From Oscillospiraceae bacterium (lineage in GTDB: Bacteria > Bacillota > Clostridia > Oscillospirales > Acutalibacteraceae), in NCBI GenBank assembly GCA_910574995.1, contig CAJTCS010000008.1, positions 62,001-126,000 on the forward strand: a stretch of DNA of 64,000 nucleotides. Direction: 5' to 3'. Under the pieces are notes generated by a model. It did no database searches, had not been told where the DNA came from, and saw nothing but the letters and a program-made list of their open reading frames with translations. Both the position numbers and the translations under genes were made by a program. Shown here in pieces: positions 15,805 to 25,037 of this stretch; position 1 is the stretch's first letter, and every line of letters starts with the position of its first letter.

Positions 15805-16682
15805 GTACCACCTCCAATTTCGCCGCCCCAAAGGTCCATCTGACCGTCCAGGTTCTTGTCCTCCATCCACCAGCGGAAAACATCATCGGCATTTTTCCAC
15901 TGGCAGGGCTTGCCCCGGGCTTTGCGTTCCTCCACCATGCGGGCAAAGGCTTTCCGGTACAGGTTTTCAAATTTAGGCCACTGACGGAACTCCGTATAAC
16001 GGCTTTTTCCGGCCATAGGGCATCCTACACATCCCACACGCCGAAACCCCATGGAGTAGCAGGGGTTTATATCCACTTTTGCATCCTGTAGGAATTGCCA
16101 TACGTCCCGATCTCTCCAATCTACAATAGGGTGAATCTTAATAGTGGCTTTTCTCTGGCAGGGGGATATGATGCGCTCGTCCCCATTGTCAAAGTCAAAT
16201 ACCTGCCTGTTCGCCCTGGTACGGCCATACAATTCTGCCACGCCCGTATCTGACCGGTTCTGGCTTTCTGCGCTGCGCACACCCAGCACCACGCACCGGT
16301 TTTTACCGCGCCCCTCCTTCAAAATTTGACAGCACCACCTTTGGGATCTGATAGGAGGTAGGCATTTTTGCGGTATAAGCGTCCACATAGAGGTGGGCTG
16401 GCCCTTGTACCGGGGGTGCAGTATTTCCCACTTGACGCCCTCCAGTTCCAGCCTGCGGAACACCTTGCGCACATGGTAGACCGTTTCTGGTGCGTCTGCG
16501 GTAGTAAGGTTGTGTATCACTTCAAAGGGCACCCCGGCCCGCCTGCAAAGCTCCAGGCACACCTCGCTGTCTTTACCGCCAGAGTAGGCCAGCAGCAGGG
16601 GCTTTTGGTAATAGAACTCGCTAAGCTTTGCCGATTCCTGCAGACGGGCGATGGCTTTATGCTCTAAATCCAGTAGTATCAA
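15801..16682 (-). CDS. PAPS reductase/DndC-like ATP pyrophosphatase family
   Basis: About 293 aa from a TTG at 16682, which fits the family N-terminus (LEHKAIARLQ); an ATG at 16754 would overlap the previous gene by about 100 bases. It contains the PP-loop LLAYSGGKDSEV, TTADAPETVYHVRK, then CCQILK and a CVGCPMAG pair that could hold an iron-sulfur cluster. Phage and element members of this family activate a substrate with ATP; several relatives act in sulfur transfer to DNA or tRNA. It is coupled to the radical SAM gene upstream and the M23 gene downstream. The actual substrate is unknown. Confidence 0.8.
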   Translation of the reverse strand: MILLDLEHKAIARLQESAKLSEFYYQKPLLLAYSGGKDSEVCLELCRRAGVPFEVIHNLTTADAPETVYHVRKVFRRLELEGVKWEILHPRYKGQPTSMWTLIPQKCLPPIRSQRWCCQILKEGRGKNRCVVLGVRSAESQNRSDTGVAELYGRTRANRQVFDFDNGDERIISPCQRKATIKIHPIVDWRDRDVWQFLQDAKVDINPCYSMGFRRVGCVGCPMAGKSRYTEFRQWPKFENLYRKAFARMVEERKARGKPCQWKNADDVFRWWMEDKNLDGQMDLWGGEIGGGT

Positions 16683-17592
16683 ATCCTTTCCTTTTGCAAT
16701 ATTCCTTCCATGTCTCTTTGCGGAAACACCCGCTGTACACATACCGATGGGCAAACTCCAACTGCATTTTATTGGGCGTTATGCCCATGCCCTCGTTGTG
16801 CTCTGCCTGGGCGTAAAGGCTTATGCCCCGCAGCTTTTTCAAGGCTTCCACCCGGCGGGACGCGCTGCCTATGTCCTTTGTAACCAGGAGGTACACGAAC
16901 ACCCGGTACGGCTTCACGCCACGCTCCTCTAAAAGCTGGCAGGTACGCAGGATATGTTCAATCTGGCTTTCCTGGTCGCAGGAGAAGCGCAGATACCGTA
17001 TCCAGGTGAGCCGCGCCAAAATGTCCGCAATTTCCGGCGTTACCAGCCGGGCGTCCATGCCCTGGTTCAAGTCGATTTTATACCCGCTTTCAATCATGCC
17101 CGCCAACTGTTCTATGCCATAGTCACAAGCTAAAATGTTATTGTCCATAAGTACCAGCCTGTCCGTATCGGGCCGCACTAGCTGCCGCCATGTGCAGTAG
17201 GGGCGGATATCCCCCTCCTTCTTCGGCACGATGCACCAGCGGCAATGATTGGGACATCCCCGTGTTATGTAGCCGATAGCGTAATCGCACGAGGGGTAAA
17301 TGCTGTAGTCCGGGAACGTGGCTTCCACTTCTGGGGCCAGCTCCGTAAACAGCCCATATCCTGTGCCGCCCTTGACAGTATCCGGGGGCAAATACGGGTT
17401 TTCCGGCGTAAAGTCAAATACCTTGCTGCTGTATACCTTGTCGTAAGAGTTTAAAGGTTCCCACCAGTCCACCGTGTCGCCCTGGGCCTTGTGCCATGCA
17501 GAAATTTTCATCAAGGCGTAATTGGGGAAGTGCTTTTTGCCTTTGAAGTGCTCCATTTCCGCGTCATGCAGGCCGATTTTAAGGCTGTTCAT
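16657..17592 (-). CDS. Radical SAM enzyme
   Basis: A 311-aa protein starting MNSLKIGLHDAEMEH at 17592 after GGTGGAGG. The cluster motif is CPNHCRWC (CxxxCxxC), preceded by YAIGYITRG. KIDLNQGMDAR and FSCDQESQ are typical SAM-barrel strands. The N-terminal part (ISAWHKAQGDTVDWW) resembles the B12-binding-like region of small phage radical SAM proteins. The gene overlaps XF1762 (4 bases) and the PAPS-reductase-like gene. Together they look like a modification pathway on a mobile element; the product is not predictable. Confidence 0.85.
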   Translation of the reverse strand: MNSLKIGLHDAEMEHFKGKKHFPNYALMKISAWHKAQGDTVDWWEPLNSYDKVYSSKVFDFTPENPYLPPDTVKGGTGYGLFTELAPEVEATFPDYSIYPSCDYAIGYITRGCPNHCRWCIVPKKEGDIRPYCTWRQLVRPDTDRLVLMDNNILACDYGIEQLAGMIESGYKIDLNQGMDARLVTPEIADILARLTWIRYLRFSCDQESQIEHILRTCQLLEERGVKPYRVFVYLLVTKDIGSASRRVEALKKLRGISLYAQAEHNEGMGITPNKMQLEFAHRYVYSGCFRKETWKEYCKRKGFDTTGFRA

Positions 17593-18017
17593 GGTGCAGC
17601 CTCCACCTGATACCGCTGCTTCTTTTCTGCTGGGTAAAGATCTACCTCTGGTCTGCGCTTGCCGGTCCAGCGCAGACCTCCTGCCTGCCCAATGCACTTC
17701 CATCCAGCCGCCCGCAGGCTTCCGCCGCCTTCGCTCTCCAAAATGTAGGTAATAAGCCGCTTGTAGCCCATGGCCCGCGCCGCCCTCCAAGCCGCTGCAT
17801 ATAGCATAGAGCAGGCGTTGTGGGTGCCGTCTGTGCAGAGGCGGTTCACCTCCAGTGTCCAGCCATCGTCCAGATAACGGGAAACTGGACGGCCTACAAT
17901 GACTACGCCTGCCACCTTCTCGCCATCGGACAAGCCGATGGAAAATTTGTGGCCTGTTACCGGGCCGTGATGGCGGTGGTGCTGGCCCACAAAAGCATTG
18001 GCTTCTCTTAATGTCAT
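17589..18017 (-). CDS. XF1762-family GNAT-like protein
   Basis: A 142-aa protein with TLREANAFVGQHHRHH, FSIGLSDG, LEVNRLCTDGTHNACSML and YILESEGGGSLRAAGW. This is the XF1762 family, a phage and element protein with an acetyltransferase-like fold. The codons before the ATG at 18017 read TKLEIIP, which is conserved in homologues, but no start precedes them; the true start may be a rare codon or lost. It is first in the operon with the radical SAM and PAPS-reductase-like genes. Confidence 0.75.
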   Translation of the reverse strand: MTLREANAFVGQHHRHHGPVTGHKFSIGLSDGEKVAGVVIVGRPVSRYLDDGWTLEVNRLCTDGTHNACSMLYAAAWRAARAMGYKRLITYILESEGGGSLRAAGWKCIGQAGGLRWTGKRRPEVDLYPAEKKQRYQVEAAP

Positions 18018-18114
18018 AGGGATGATTTCGAGTTTCGTCTGATATCCACTCCAATCCTGCCGGCTTTACGGCCCGCAAATTTTGTTGTATAATCCCCTTA
18101 TAGGGGGAATGCAG

Positions 18115-18876
18115 ATGTTTTTTCGTGCCGATAACCGGGCGGCTGTGTTTATTGATTACGAATATTGGTATGTATCCATGAAAGACCGCTATGGGGTAAG
18201 GCCAGACCTGGATAGCTGGTGCTGGCAGATACGGGGAAAATACCAGGTGGAGCGCCTTTCCTTTTTTGGCGATTTCCAACATCCCAGCTTCTCCGGCGAG
18301 GTAGCCCGTATCCGCGCGGTCAGTAATGAAATTATTGAAACAAGATGGGAAAACCGTGGGCAGGCTGTCAAAGATATGTCCGATGTAATCATGCTGGACG
18401 CCATATACAGGCTGGCGGCGAAAAAGAAGCCCCCACCAAACTTTATCCTGTTTACGGGAGACGGGCATTTCCAGCCTGTTGTGCGCTATCTGGTGCAGGA
18501 CTTGCGGAAGAATGTCGAGGTCTACGGTGTGCGCACAACCATGAGCCGCGCCCTGCGGGACGCCGCGTCCGCTTCCTTTGAAATCCCCAGCGAAGATGGC
18601 CAGCTTACGGCCTGTTTCCGGTACATTGTGGCGGATTTTGACAGGATCGCGCAAAACCATGGAAACGCATTTGCCACCTATCAAAGCCTGGTTTCCCGCG
18701 TATCGGCCAGCAATAGAATCCCCAGGGAGCAGGTGGAAATAGCTCTGGCTGAAATGATAGACAGAGGCTGGCTCACCAAAAAGAAATACCGCATCGACTA
18801 CAAGAAGCCCCTGATAAACGCTATCCTGCCAGAGTGGGATGAGTTGATTGAAGCAGGCCTGCACAACCCCGGCTAG
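18115..18876 (+). CDS. NYN-domain (PIN-like) ribonuclease-type protein
   Basis: A 253-aa protein whose first 150 residues form an NYN domain. Acidic positions are AAVFIDYEYWY near the start, DMSDVIMLDAI in the middle and FILFTGDGHF with the last aspartate, matching LabA/PIN-like metal nucleases. The C-terminal 90 residues look like a winged helix (REQVEIALAEMIDRGWL). The ATG at 18115 follows TAGGGGGA; TTGs upstream lack a site. It is plus strand, divergent from the XF1762 operon across about 95 bases that contain TATAAT. Confidence 0.8.
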   Translation: MFFRADNRAAVFIDYEYWYVSMKDRYGVRPDLDSWCWQIRGKYQVERLSFFGDFQHPSFSGEVARIRAVSNEIIETRWENRGQAVKDMSDVIMLDAIYRLAAKKKPPPNFILFTGDGHFQPVVRYLVQDLRKNVEVYGVRTTMSRALRDAASASFEIPSEDGQLTACFRYIVADFDRIAQNHGNAFATYQSLVSRVSASNRIPREQVEIALAEMIDRGWLTKKKYRIDYKKPLINAILPEWDELIEAGLHNPG

Positions 18877-18888
18877 GCGGTTCCGTAG

Positions 18889-19071
18889 CTACAGAGAGGC
18901 CCCCCGCACAGGGCTGGTCCGTGCCGTTGCCTCCCTGGATATATTTTTGTACCGCCGCCGTATCTGCTCATCTGTAATACCCGGCAGCGGAACATGCATA
19001 CCCAGGTCGCCGTACCATTCGGTCAAGCGCTTTTCGTAGGGGATATGGTTCTGGTTCTCCCACTCCCACAC
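18889..19071 (-). CDS. Small hypothetical protein, start uncertain
   Basis: About 60 aa, beginning WEWENQNHIPYEKRLTEWYG and containing LGMHVPLPGITDEQIRRRY. The sequence looks protein-like and continues upstream in frame (DIYGICKKV) without an ATG, so the start is either the GTG at 19071 or is degenerate. It lies between the NYN gene end and the sortase terminator. I do not recognise a function. Confidence 0.4.
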   Translation of the reverse strand: MWEWENQNHIPYEKRLTEWYGDLGMHVPLPGITDEQIRRRYKNISREATARTSPVRGASL

Positions 19072-19138
19072 TTTTTTGCATATGCCGTAAATGTCCTCCG
19101 TGAAAACACCCTCTTTACTATAAGAATTTCAGGGCAAA

Positions 19139-19198
19139 GCCCTTCCCTCTACCCCCAAGCCTGGGGGCACAGGGAAGGGCTGCGGTTTCCCACAGCCC
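19139..19198 (-). terminator. Strong double hairpin after the sortase gene
   Basis: GCCCTTCCCT pairs with AGGGAAGGGC and encloses an inner CCCCCA/TGGGGG stem; GGGCTG/CAGCCC adds a second hairpin next to the sortase stop. It separates the surface-protein genes from the small gene downstream. Confidence 0.6.
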
Positions 19199-19203
19199 TA
19201 AAG

Positions 19204-19977
19204 CTATTCTTTAACTGCTATCACCGCCAACCTTCCGTTTTTCTGTGAATATTCGCATGTCACCAGCGTAAGCAGCTTATCCCCCGGCCCGATTCTCACG
19301 GCTGTGCCGTAGAGCCGATGCGTCGTTATTTCCTCCACGGTCTGGCTGTCAACGTCCATAGGCTGAAAGATACTCCACTCACCAGCCTTGTAGCTGCCCT
19401 TTACGCGCAGCACAGCCGCTATGCGGTAGGCTTCCGTCCCTGCCGGGGTTTCAAAAACCACTTCCTGGTGGGCCTGCCAATATTCCTTATCCTGATACTC
19501 ATGCAGGCAGGAAAACATACTGCCGTCGTTCATGTGGTGGCCGTATACCAGCAGATTGCCGCTGTCCAGGCTGCACCTGGCGTCCAGGAAGGGCAGGCCG
19601 TACATGTCATACTTGCGGGAAAAGTCATGGTTTAAGTAGAATTCGGGTTTATCCTGGCTCTGCATGACAGGGAAATCAACCTCTGTACCGGGAATGGATA
19701 CCCAGCCTATACACTCCGGGTTTTCGGCTTGCAGGGCTGTAAAATCGTGCTGCATGGTGGGCGCTTCCCGCTCTTTTTGCCGGTTTCCCGGCAAAGGGGT
19801 TTCCTGCGGCCCTTGCCCTATATCCGTAACAATAGGGCTTGCGGCCAGCCTGCGCAGGGCTTCCATTTTCATCCCCTGTTCCTGCCCCTGGAAGTAGAAG
19901 CCTGCCAGCCACAACCCAGCACAAACAGAACCAGCCAATAAAACCGCTGCCAAAATTGCCGCCAGGGCCTTCCTCAT
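19204..19977 (-). CDS. Class B sortase
   Basis: A 257-aa membrane-anchored transpeptidase. One N-terminal hydrophobic segment (ILAAVLLAGSVCAGLWLAG) is followed by the sortase barrel. The catalytic set is H147/H148 in VYGHHMN, C241 in LLTLVTCEYS and R249 in KNGRL. It would attach the neighbouring surface proteins to peptidoglycan or to each other. Its start overlaps the SpaA-like gene stop by 4 bases, so they are coupled. The nearby VaFE protein has VPKTGD, a plausible sorting signal. Confidence 0.9.
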   Translation of the reverse strand: MRKALAAILAAVLLAGSVCAGLWLAGFYFQGQEQGMKMEALRRLAASPIVTDIGQGPQETPLPGNRQKEREAPTMQHDFTALQAENPECIGWVSIPGTEVDFPVMQSQDKPEFYLNHDFSRKYDMYGLPFLDARCSLDSGNLLVYGHHMNDGSMFSCLHEYQDKEYWQAHQEVVFETPAGTEAYRIAAVLRVKGSYKAGEWSIFQPMDVDSQTVEEITTHRLYGTAVRIGPGDKLLTLVTCEYSQKNGRLAVIAVKE

Positions 19978-21863
19978 TTCACCCCCCTGCCGCGCTTGCG
20001 CTTACGGAGGAAAGCAGCGATGCCCGCAGCCGCGCCAGCCAGTATCAGCGCGGCCCCGCCCACATAGGGCAGTAGAGGTAGTGTCCCGGTAAAGTCAAGT
20101 TTTGTGCCGCTTTCCTCCCGGATTCCAGGCAGATAGGTTTCCGCCCGCACCTTCTGCAACGGCGTATCGCCGCCCACAGAAAAAGATATTTTGTCCTCCC
20201 CGTCCTTTGATTTTATCCGTAAAGTATATTCCCCTTTGGGAACCCGGATAAAGCGGCGGGGGCTTTCCGCTGTAACCCAGCTTGCTAATTCGTCCCCGTC
20301 CTCGTTGCAAAGAACCGCATCGGCACCTGCAACGGGGCTGTCTGTGGCGTTGCTGTAGACGGACAAATCCACGGCAATATACGGGCAGGTGACGGTGAAA
20401 TCCTCCTCCATGCCCGCCGGGATTTCGGTGGGTATTTTTTCTGTAGAGTAGCCGTCCGGCACTTTGACAGGTACAGCTATAAGCTCGGTGGCAGGCGCTT
20501 TTGGGAAGCTGGCCCGCCCCTGTTCATCCGTCCGTGCGGCCTGCAAAGCGGCGCTTCTCTTATAGGGGTCCTGGCTGATTTTCTCTGTCTCCCGCTGATT
20601 ATGGAGGTTAGAGAGCGACTGGCTGATGTCGGCGGGGTCGGCTGTGCTTGCAGGCACGGGCATATCCTCCATAGGCTCAAACAGGCCTACGGTCACGCCG
20701 GGTACAGGCTTGCCGTCCGTGTCCAGTACAATAATAGCCAAATTCCGCTTATCAGCTTTGACTTCTTCGGGTTCTGCGCTGGGTTCGACTGTAGGGGCCG
20801 GGGTGGCAATGGGGTTCACGCTGGGAGGGGCTTGTGTAGCCGCTGGCGTGGGAGCAGGCGTGGCGGCGGGGGCCGCTGTTGTGCCCGCGCTGCCGGAAGC
20901 CCCGCCCTGGCTGGGGGCCGGGGGAGTGGGCGTGGGTTTCGGCGCGGGCTTCTCTGCCAGATACTGCGTGAGGTTACAGGCGGGCTCTTTCAAAGTGTAG
21001 GCGATATGTACCGCGCCGCAGATTTCCTCTTCGTCCTTTAGATGGTTGATTTCTTCCTGCGCGGCCCGCAGGGTCACATAATCGAAGGATTTTTCCGTGC
21101 CCGGTTTGCCCAGGAAAGCCCCAAAGTTCTCATACGTTACGGTAACGCCCTCAATCTGCTTTTCATTTTCAGCGGTAAGCGTGATATCAGGGGAAAATGG
21201 CCCTGCAATCAAAACCTCGTTCCCGCCAACCGTGATTTTCCTGCCCCCGCTGGTATGGATTTCCGTATCACCGCCGGAAACACTAAGGCCCGTGACCGTG
21301 AATTTCACGCTGGCCTTGGATGCCTGATACCCTTTAGGCACAGCCGTCTGGCGCAATTCGTAGGAACCGGGGGTAAGCAAACCAAGGGAAACCATACCCT
21401 TTGCGTTGCTTTCCATGCTGGGTTTTACAATACGCCCGCCGCAGTACAGCGTATACTTTGCACCAGGGATAGGCTTCAAGGTTCGGGCGTCCTTTACAGT
21501 TAAAATGGCGCTGCCGGTGGCCGGGGCTATGTCCAGCGTGTCATAGACTGCCAGGTTTACCTCCTGGCTGACGCTTTCCCCGTCACAGGTGGCCCGGATT
21601 GACTGGCGGGTGCTGGTATAGAGGGAATCAAACAAAACCGCCCCGTCCTGGACGGAAAGGGAAAAGGCGGGTTGCCCCGCCTCCACTTCTGTAACACCTT
21701 TTTCCATGTGGATTTTGCCGGAGAAGGTCTGGCCCGCTTCTTCCCTGTAGAAAACCTGATGGGGTGTGGGCGTGCCTGTAGCTTTCGCGGCGCTGGCCGG
21801 GATGGCACTGGTAAAAAGCAAGGCCCCTGCCAAAAGGGCAGAGGCCAGTTTTCTTTTATTCAT
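19974..21863 (-). CDS. SpaA/Cna-B-type surface protein with TM anchor
   Basis: A 629-aa secreted protein. A signal peptide (LASALLAGALLFTSAIPASA) precedes Cna-B/SpaA-like beta domains (SAILTVKDARTLKPIPGAKY, SYELRQTAVPKGY). A long Pro/Thr/Ala linker with repeated TPAPTP follows, then further beta domains (LAIIVLDTDGKPVPGV). The C-terminus is one membrane helix and RKRKRGRG. No clear LPxTG is present, so it may stay membrane-anchored. The ATG at 21863 follows CAGGAGG; the 14 codons before it are not needed. It lies between the VaFE protein and sortase B. Confidence 0.8.
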   Translation of the reverse strand: MNKRKLASALLAGALLFTSAIPASAAKATGTPTPHQVFYREEAGQTFSGKIHMEKGVTEVEAGQPAFSLSVQDGAVLFDSLYTSTRQSIRATCDGESVSQEVNLAVYDTLDIAPATGSAILTVKDARTLKPIPGAKYTLYCGGRIVKPSMESNAKGMVSLGLLTPGSYELRQTAVPKGYQASKASVKFTVTGLSVSGGDTEIHTSGGRKITVGGNEVLIAGPFSPDITLTAENEKQIEGVTVTYENFGAFLGKPGTEKSFDYVTLRAAQEEINHLKDEEEICGAVHIAYTLKEPACNLTQYLAEKPAPKPTPTPPAPSQGGASGSAGTTAAPAATPAPTPAATQAPPSVNPIATPAPTVEPSAEPEEVKADKRNLAIIVLDTDGKPVPGVTVGLFEPMEDMPVPASTADPADISQSLSNLHNQRETEKISQDPYKRSAALQAARTDEQGRASFPKAPATELIAVPVKVPDGYSTEKIPTEIPAGMEEDFTVTCPYIAVDLSVYSNATDSPVAGADAVLCNEDGDELASWVTAESPRRFIRVPKGEYTLRIKSKDGEDKISFSVGGDTPLQKVRAETYLPGIREESGTKLDFTGTLPLLPYVGGAALILAGAAAGIAAFLRKRKRGRGVK

Positions 21864-21882
21864 AATGAATTTAACCTCCTGC

Positions 21883-23985
21883 TTACTTTCTGCGCTTTTT
21901 GACAAGGTAGGCAGTCAAACCGCCCGCTCCTGCCAGCATACCCGCCATGGCAAGGCCCACGAACCAGGGGGTTGCGCGGGTATCACCAGTCTTGGGGACG
22001 CTGGTGGTGGGGATATCCGGAGTTTTCTTCTTGTTCTCCACGGTGATTTTTGCCTCGATGCTATCCTCCCCGATTTCGATTTCTGTTTCTTTATTATCCA
22101 GGATATACCCCTCCGGGGCATAGATTTCCTCCAAAAAGTACTTGCCCCAGGGCAGATTGTCAAAAACCAGTTCGCCGTTCTTGTCGGTTTTGCCGTCTGC
22201 TACCACCTGACCGTCTGCGTCCTTCAGGCAGAAGGAGGCCCCTTCCAGGCGGGTGTCCGTCCCGGTTTCCACCTTGACAATGCGCAGGGAGCCGCGCTTG
22301 AGCTTGTTGTGAAACTCAACCACGGCGGGTTCGCTGCCGTTTTCTACGGTGACAGTCTTGCCGTTCTCTATCACATAGCGGGAGGTGGTATCGTTTTCCA
22401 CTTCTGTGATGGTGTACTCACCGAGGGGCAAATCCTGAATGTAGATTTCGCCCTGGGCGTCCGTTTTGAAGGTTTCCGCATAATCTTTGCCCGTCACCAG
22501 GAAGGAAATGCCCTCCACCATGTTGTCCTCGGCGGTTTTCTTGATGAGAAGCCCGCCCTTTGCGTTGACGGTGACAGTCTGTGCCTCGTCCTCAATATCC
22601 GCATGTACAGCCAGCTCAAGCCCGTCCTGATAAAGCGTCTCAAAGACCACGATGCTCTTGCCCGCCAGCCCGGAACAGTCAAAAGTAAACGATACTTCAA
22701 CAGTACCATTTTCTTTTTCTGCCGTAAACTCTGCGGAGGAGGTGATTTCCTTACCGTCCACCAGCAGTTTCTCATTGGTAGACTTGTCCATCAAAACGCC
22801 CGTGACATTGTAGGTTTTGCCAACGGTTAAACCTGTGTACTCCACAGTGTCAATGATGGTCACTTCGCCCAGCGGGTCTGTGACCTTGTTCCCGTCGATG
22901 GTGGCGGTAGTCTTGATGTCGGGCTTGCCAAAATCAACAGTCTGGCCTTCATCGTCAATATCGGCATGGACGGCCAGTTCCATATCATCCCGGTAAAGCG
23001 TTTCAAACACCACCACGGATTTCCCTGCCAGCCCGGAAGCGTCGAAGGTGAAGGGGATTTTGATGCTTCCCTCGGCCTTGGGAGCTGTAAAAAGGGCCGT
23101 AACAGTTATTTCCTTTCCATCTACCAACAGTTTTTCCTTGGTGGATTTGTCCATGAGGGTGCCGGACAATTTGTAGGTTTTGCCAGGGGTAAGGCCGGTG
23201 TACGTTACTATGTCTACGATGGTGACTTTGCCCAGGGGGTTGGCGGTTTTCTCTCCGTCCACAGTAGCGGTGGTGCCGATTTTCGGGCTGCGGAAAATGA
23301 CGGTCTGCCCCTCGTCCTCAATATCGGCATGGCTGGCAACCTCGCTGCCGTCCTGATACAGCGTCTCGAACACCACCACAGCCCTGCCTGCCAAGGCGCT
23401 GGCATCGAAAGTGTATTCCAGGTCAACCGTACCGTTCTCGGATTTGGGAGTAAACTCTTTTTCTGCCGTCACCTGCTGCCCGCTGATTTCCAGCGGCTCC
23501 CCTGTTGATTTGTCCATAAGGATGCCGGAAATCTTGTGGGTTTTGCCCACAGTCAAGCCAGTGTAAGACACAGTATCCACCAACGTCACTTCGGCCAGCG
23601 GGTCAGCCACTTTCTTGCCGCCGATGGTAGCAGTCGTGCCAATCTCCGGCTTGCCCTCAAACTTATCGTCAATAGTGCCCAGCTCGATTACGGTGCTGTC
23701 GCGGGTGATGGAGATATCGGGCACAGTCACCAGTTCATACCCCTCGTTGCCGGGGCAGCGGAGTTCTTCAAGCGTATAGTGGTCAAAGGGCAGGGCGCAA
23801 AGGCCGTCTTGCGTCTCCACCATCCAGTCCTCAGTGGTGAGGCCGAACCAGGTGCCTGCCAGGTTATCGGTTTCCTCGGTATCATCGTTTCCGTTGGTAT
23901 TCTGGCTGTGGGGGTTCCAGGCCGTCTCTGTCCTGACCTCTCCATTTTCGTCGGTGACAAGAATATGTTTCGCACTCGGCAGCAA
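21883..23985 (-). pseudogene. VaFE-repeat surface protein, 5' end missing
   Basis: About 700 codons remain. Three VaFE repeats of about 115 residues (each GTTAT or TTAT...FDASALAG...VVVFETLY) are followed by two Cna-B domains (FLVTGKDYAETF; GSLRIVKVETG), the sorting signal VPKTGD, a membrane helix and KKRRK. VaFE repeats typically carry ester cross-links. The reading frame enters at LLPSAKHILVTDENG and has no ATG, signal peptide or adhesive N-terminal domain. The junction with the AAA ATPase gene lies near 23990-24010. Before it was cut this was probably a larger adhesin displayed by the sortase. Confidence 0.85.
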
Positions 23986-24859
23986 GCTGCGGCCTACCGT
24001 CTGAAAGAAGCTCTTTCAGAAACGCAACCGCACCATCTACCTTTTCGCTCGGCCTGCCCAGCTTCGGGGCAAAAAGGGAAAATGCTTCGTCCGCTGTCAG
24101 TTCTATTTCATCGTGGAAGTTCACGCCCTTGTCAGTCACTTCAAAGACAATGGCGTTGCCAGTCGGGGCAAGATTGGACTTTACCTGTACCATATACCGC
24201 TCCGAAAGGTTCTCCTTGTTCTGCGTCCTTGCCACCGCCAGAATACTTCTTGCGGCGGCGGCAATGTCGATTGAGCCGTTGGTTCGGTACAGCGGGGAGG
24301 TATCCCTGTTCTTGTTCATGTGCGCCACAACAACGATTGCACAGCCCGTTTCCTGTCCGATTTTGATAAGGTGGTTCAGTTCCGTTCTCGTTTTGTTGGC
24401 GTCGTTCATGGAACAATCTTCCCCGATATACGAACTCAACGGGTCAAGAATGAGCAGCTTGACATTGTACCTTTCGATTGCCTGTTGCAGTCGGTCATCT
24501 CCAAAGGTCAGGTGCTTTTCGTTCTCCTTGATGAAGATAAGGTTGTCCCTATTGCCGCCGGAAGCGATAAACCTTGGTACAACCGTATCATCTGCGTCAT
24601 CCTCCGTGGTCTGATAAATCACCGTCATTGGCCCGCTTGCTTCCTCTGCCTCTTGGAAAGGCAGGGGCTTCCCGTCAGTCAGCAGGGCGGACAGCGCAAG
24701 CATGAATTTGCTCTTGCCATCGCCCGGATCGCCTTGGAGCAGGGTTATCTTCCCGAATGGGATATAGGGATACCACAGCCATTTCACCTCCCTGGGCGTG
24801 ACCTCGCTCGCCCTGATAATCTCCAAAGTAACCGTGTTGTTGCTTCCGTTTGCGGTCAT
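23882..24859 (-). pseudogene. RepA-like AAA ATPase, 3' end replaced
   Basis: The first 285 residues are a normal RecA-fold ATPase of the RepA/DnaB-like type found on mobile elements: Walker A GDPGDGKSKFMLAL, Walker B VKLLILDPLSSYIG, and AIVVVAHMNKNRDTSP. After FLKELLSDGR the frame continues into VaFE-gene DNA in the wrong frame and stops at 23882. The usual C-terminal HTH-like tail is therefore lost. The ATG at 24859 follows AAAGGAGGTC. A helicase or replication role is inferred from family. Confidence 0.85.
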
Positions 24860-24900
24860 TGTGTGACCTCCTTTCGATTGATTTTGCTGCCTTGGGCAAC

Positions 24901-24932
24901 AGAAAAGCACCCTATCCCTACGGTGCTTTTCT
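24901..24932. terminator. Symmetric hairpin, AGAAAAGCACC stem
   Basis: AGAAAAGCACC pairs perfectly with GGTGCTTTTCT around a 10-base loop, with A and T runs inside the stem on both strands. It lies just upstream of the ATPase gene and may act as a leader terminator. Confidence 0.5.
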
Positions 24933-24960
24933 CTGGCTCAGATGAATGCTTTAATGGGGG

Positions 24961-24989
24961 TTGAATGCCGCTTGGGTTGGTGGTATACT
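24961..24989 (+). promoter_or_regulatory. Promoter of the GNAT gene
   Basis: TTGAAT and TATACT are 17 bases apart, about 50 bases before the GNAT start codon. Confidence 0.65.
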
Positions 24990-25037
24990 ATATTTGTAGT
25001 AATTCGACAAATCGGAATTTGAGGGGAGACAATAAAA

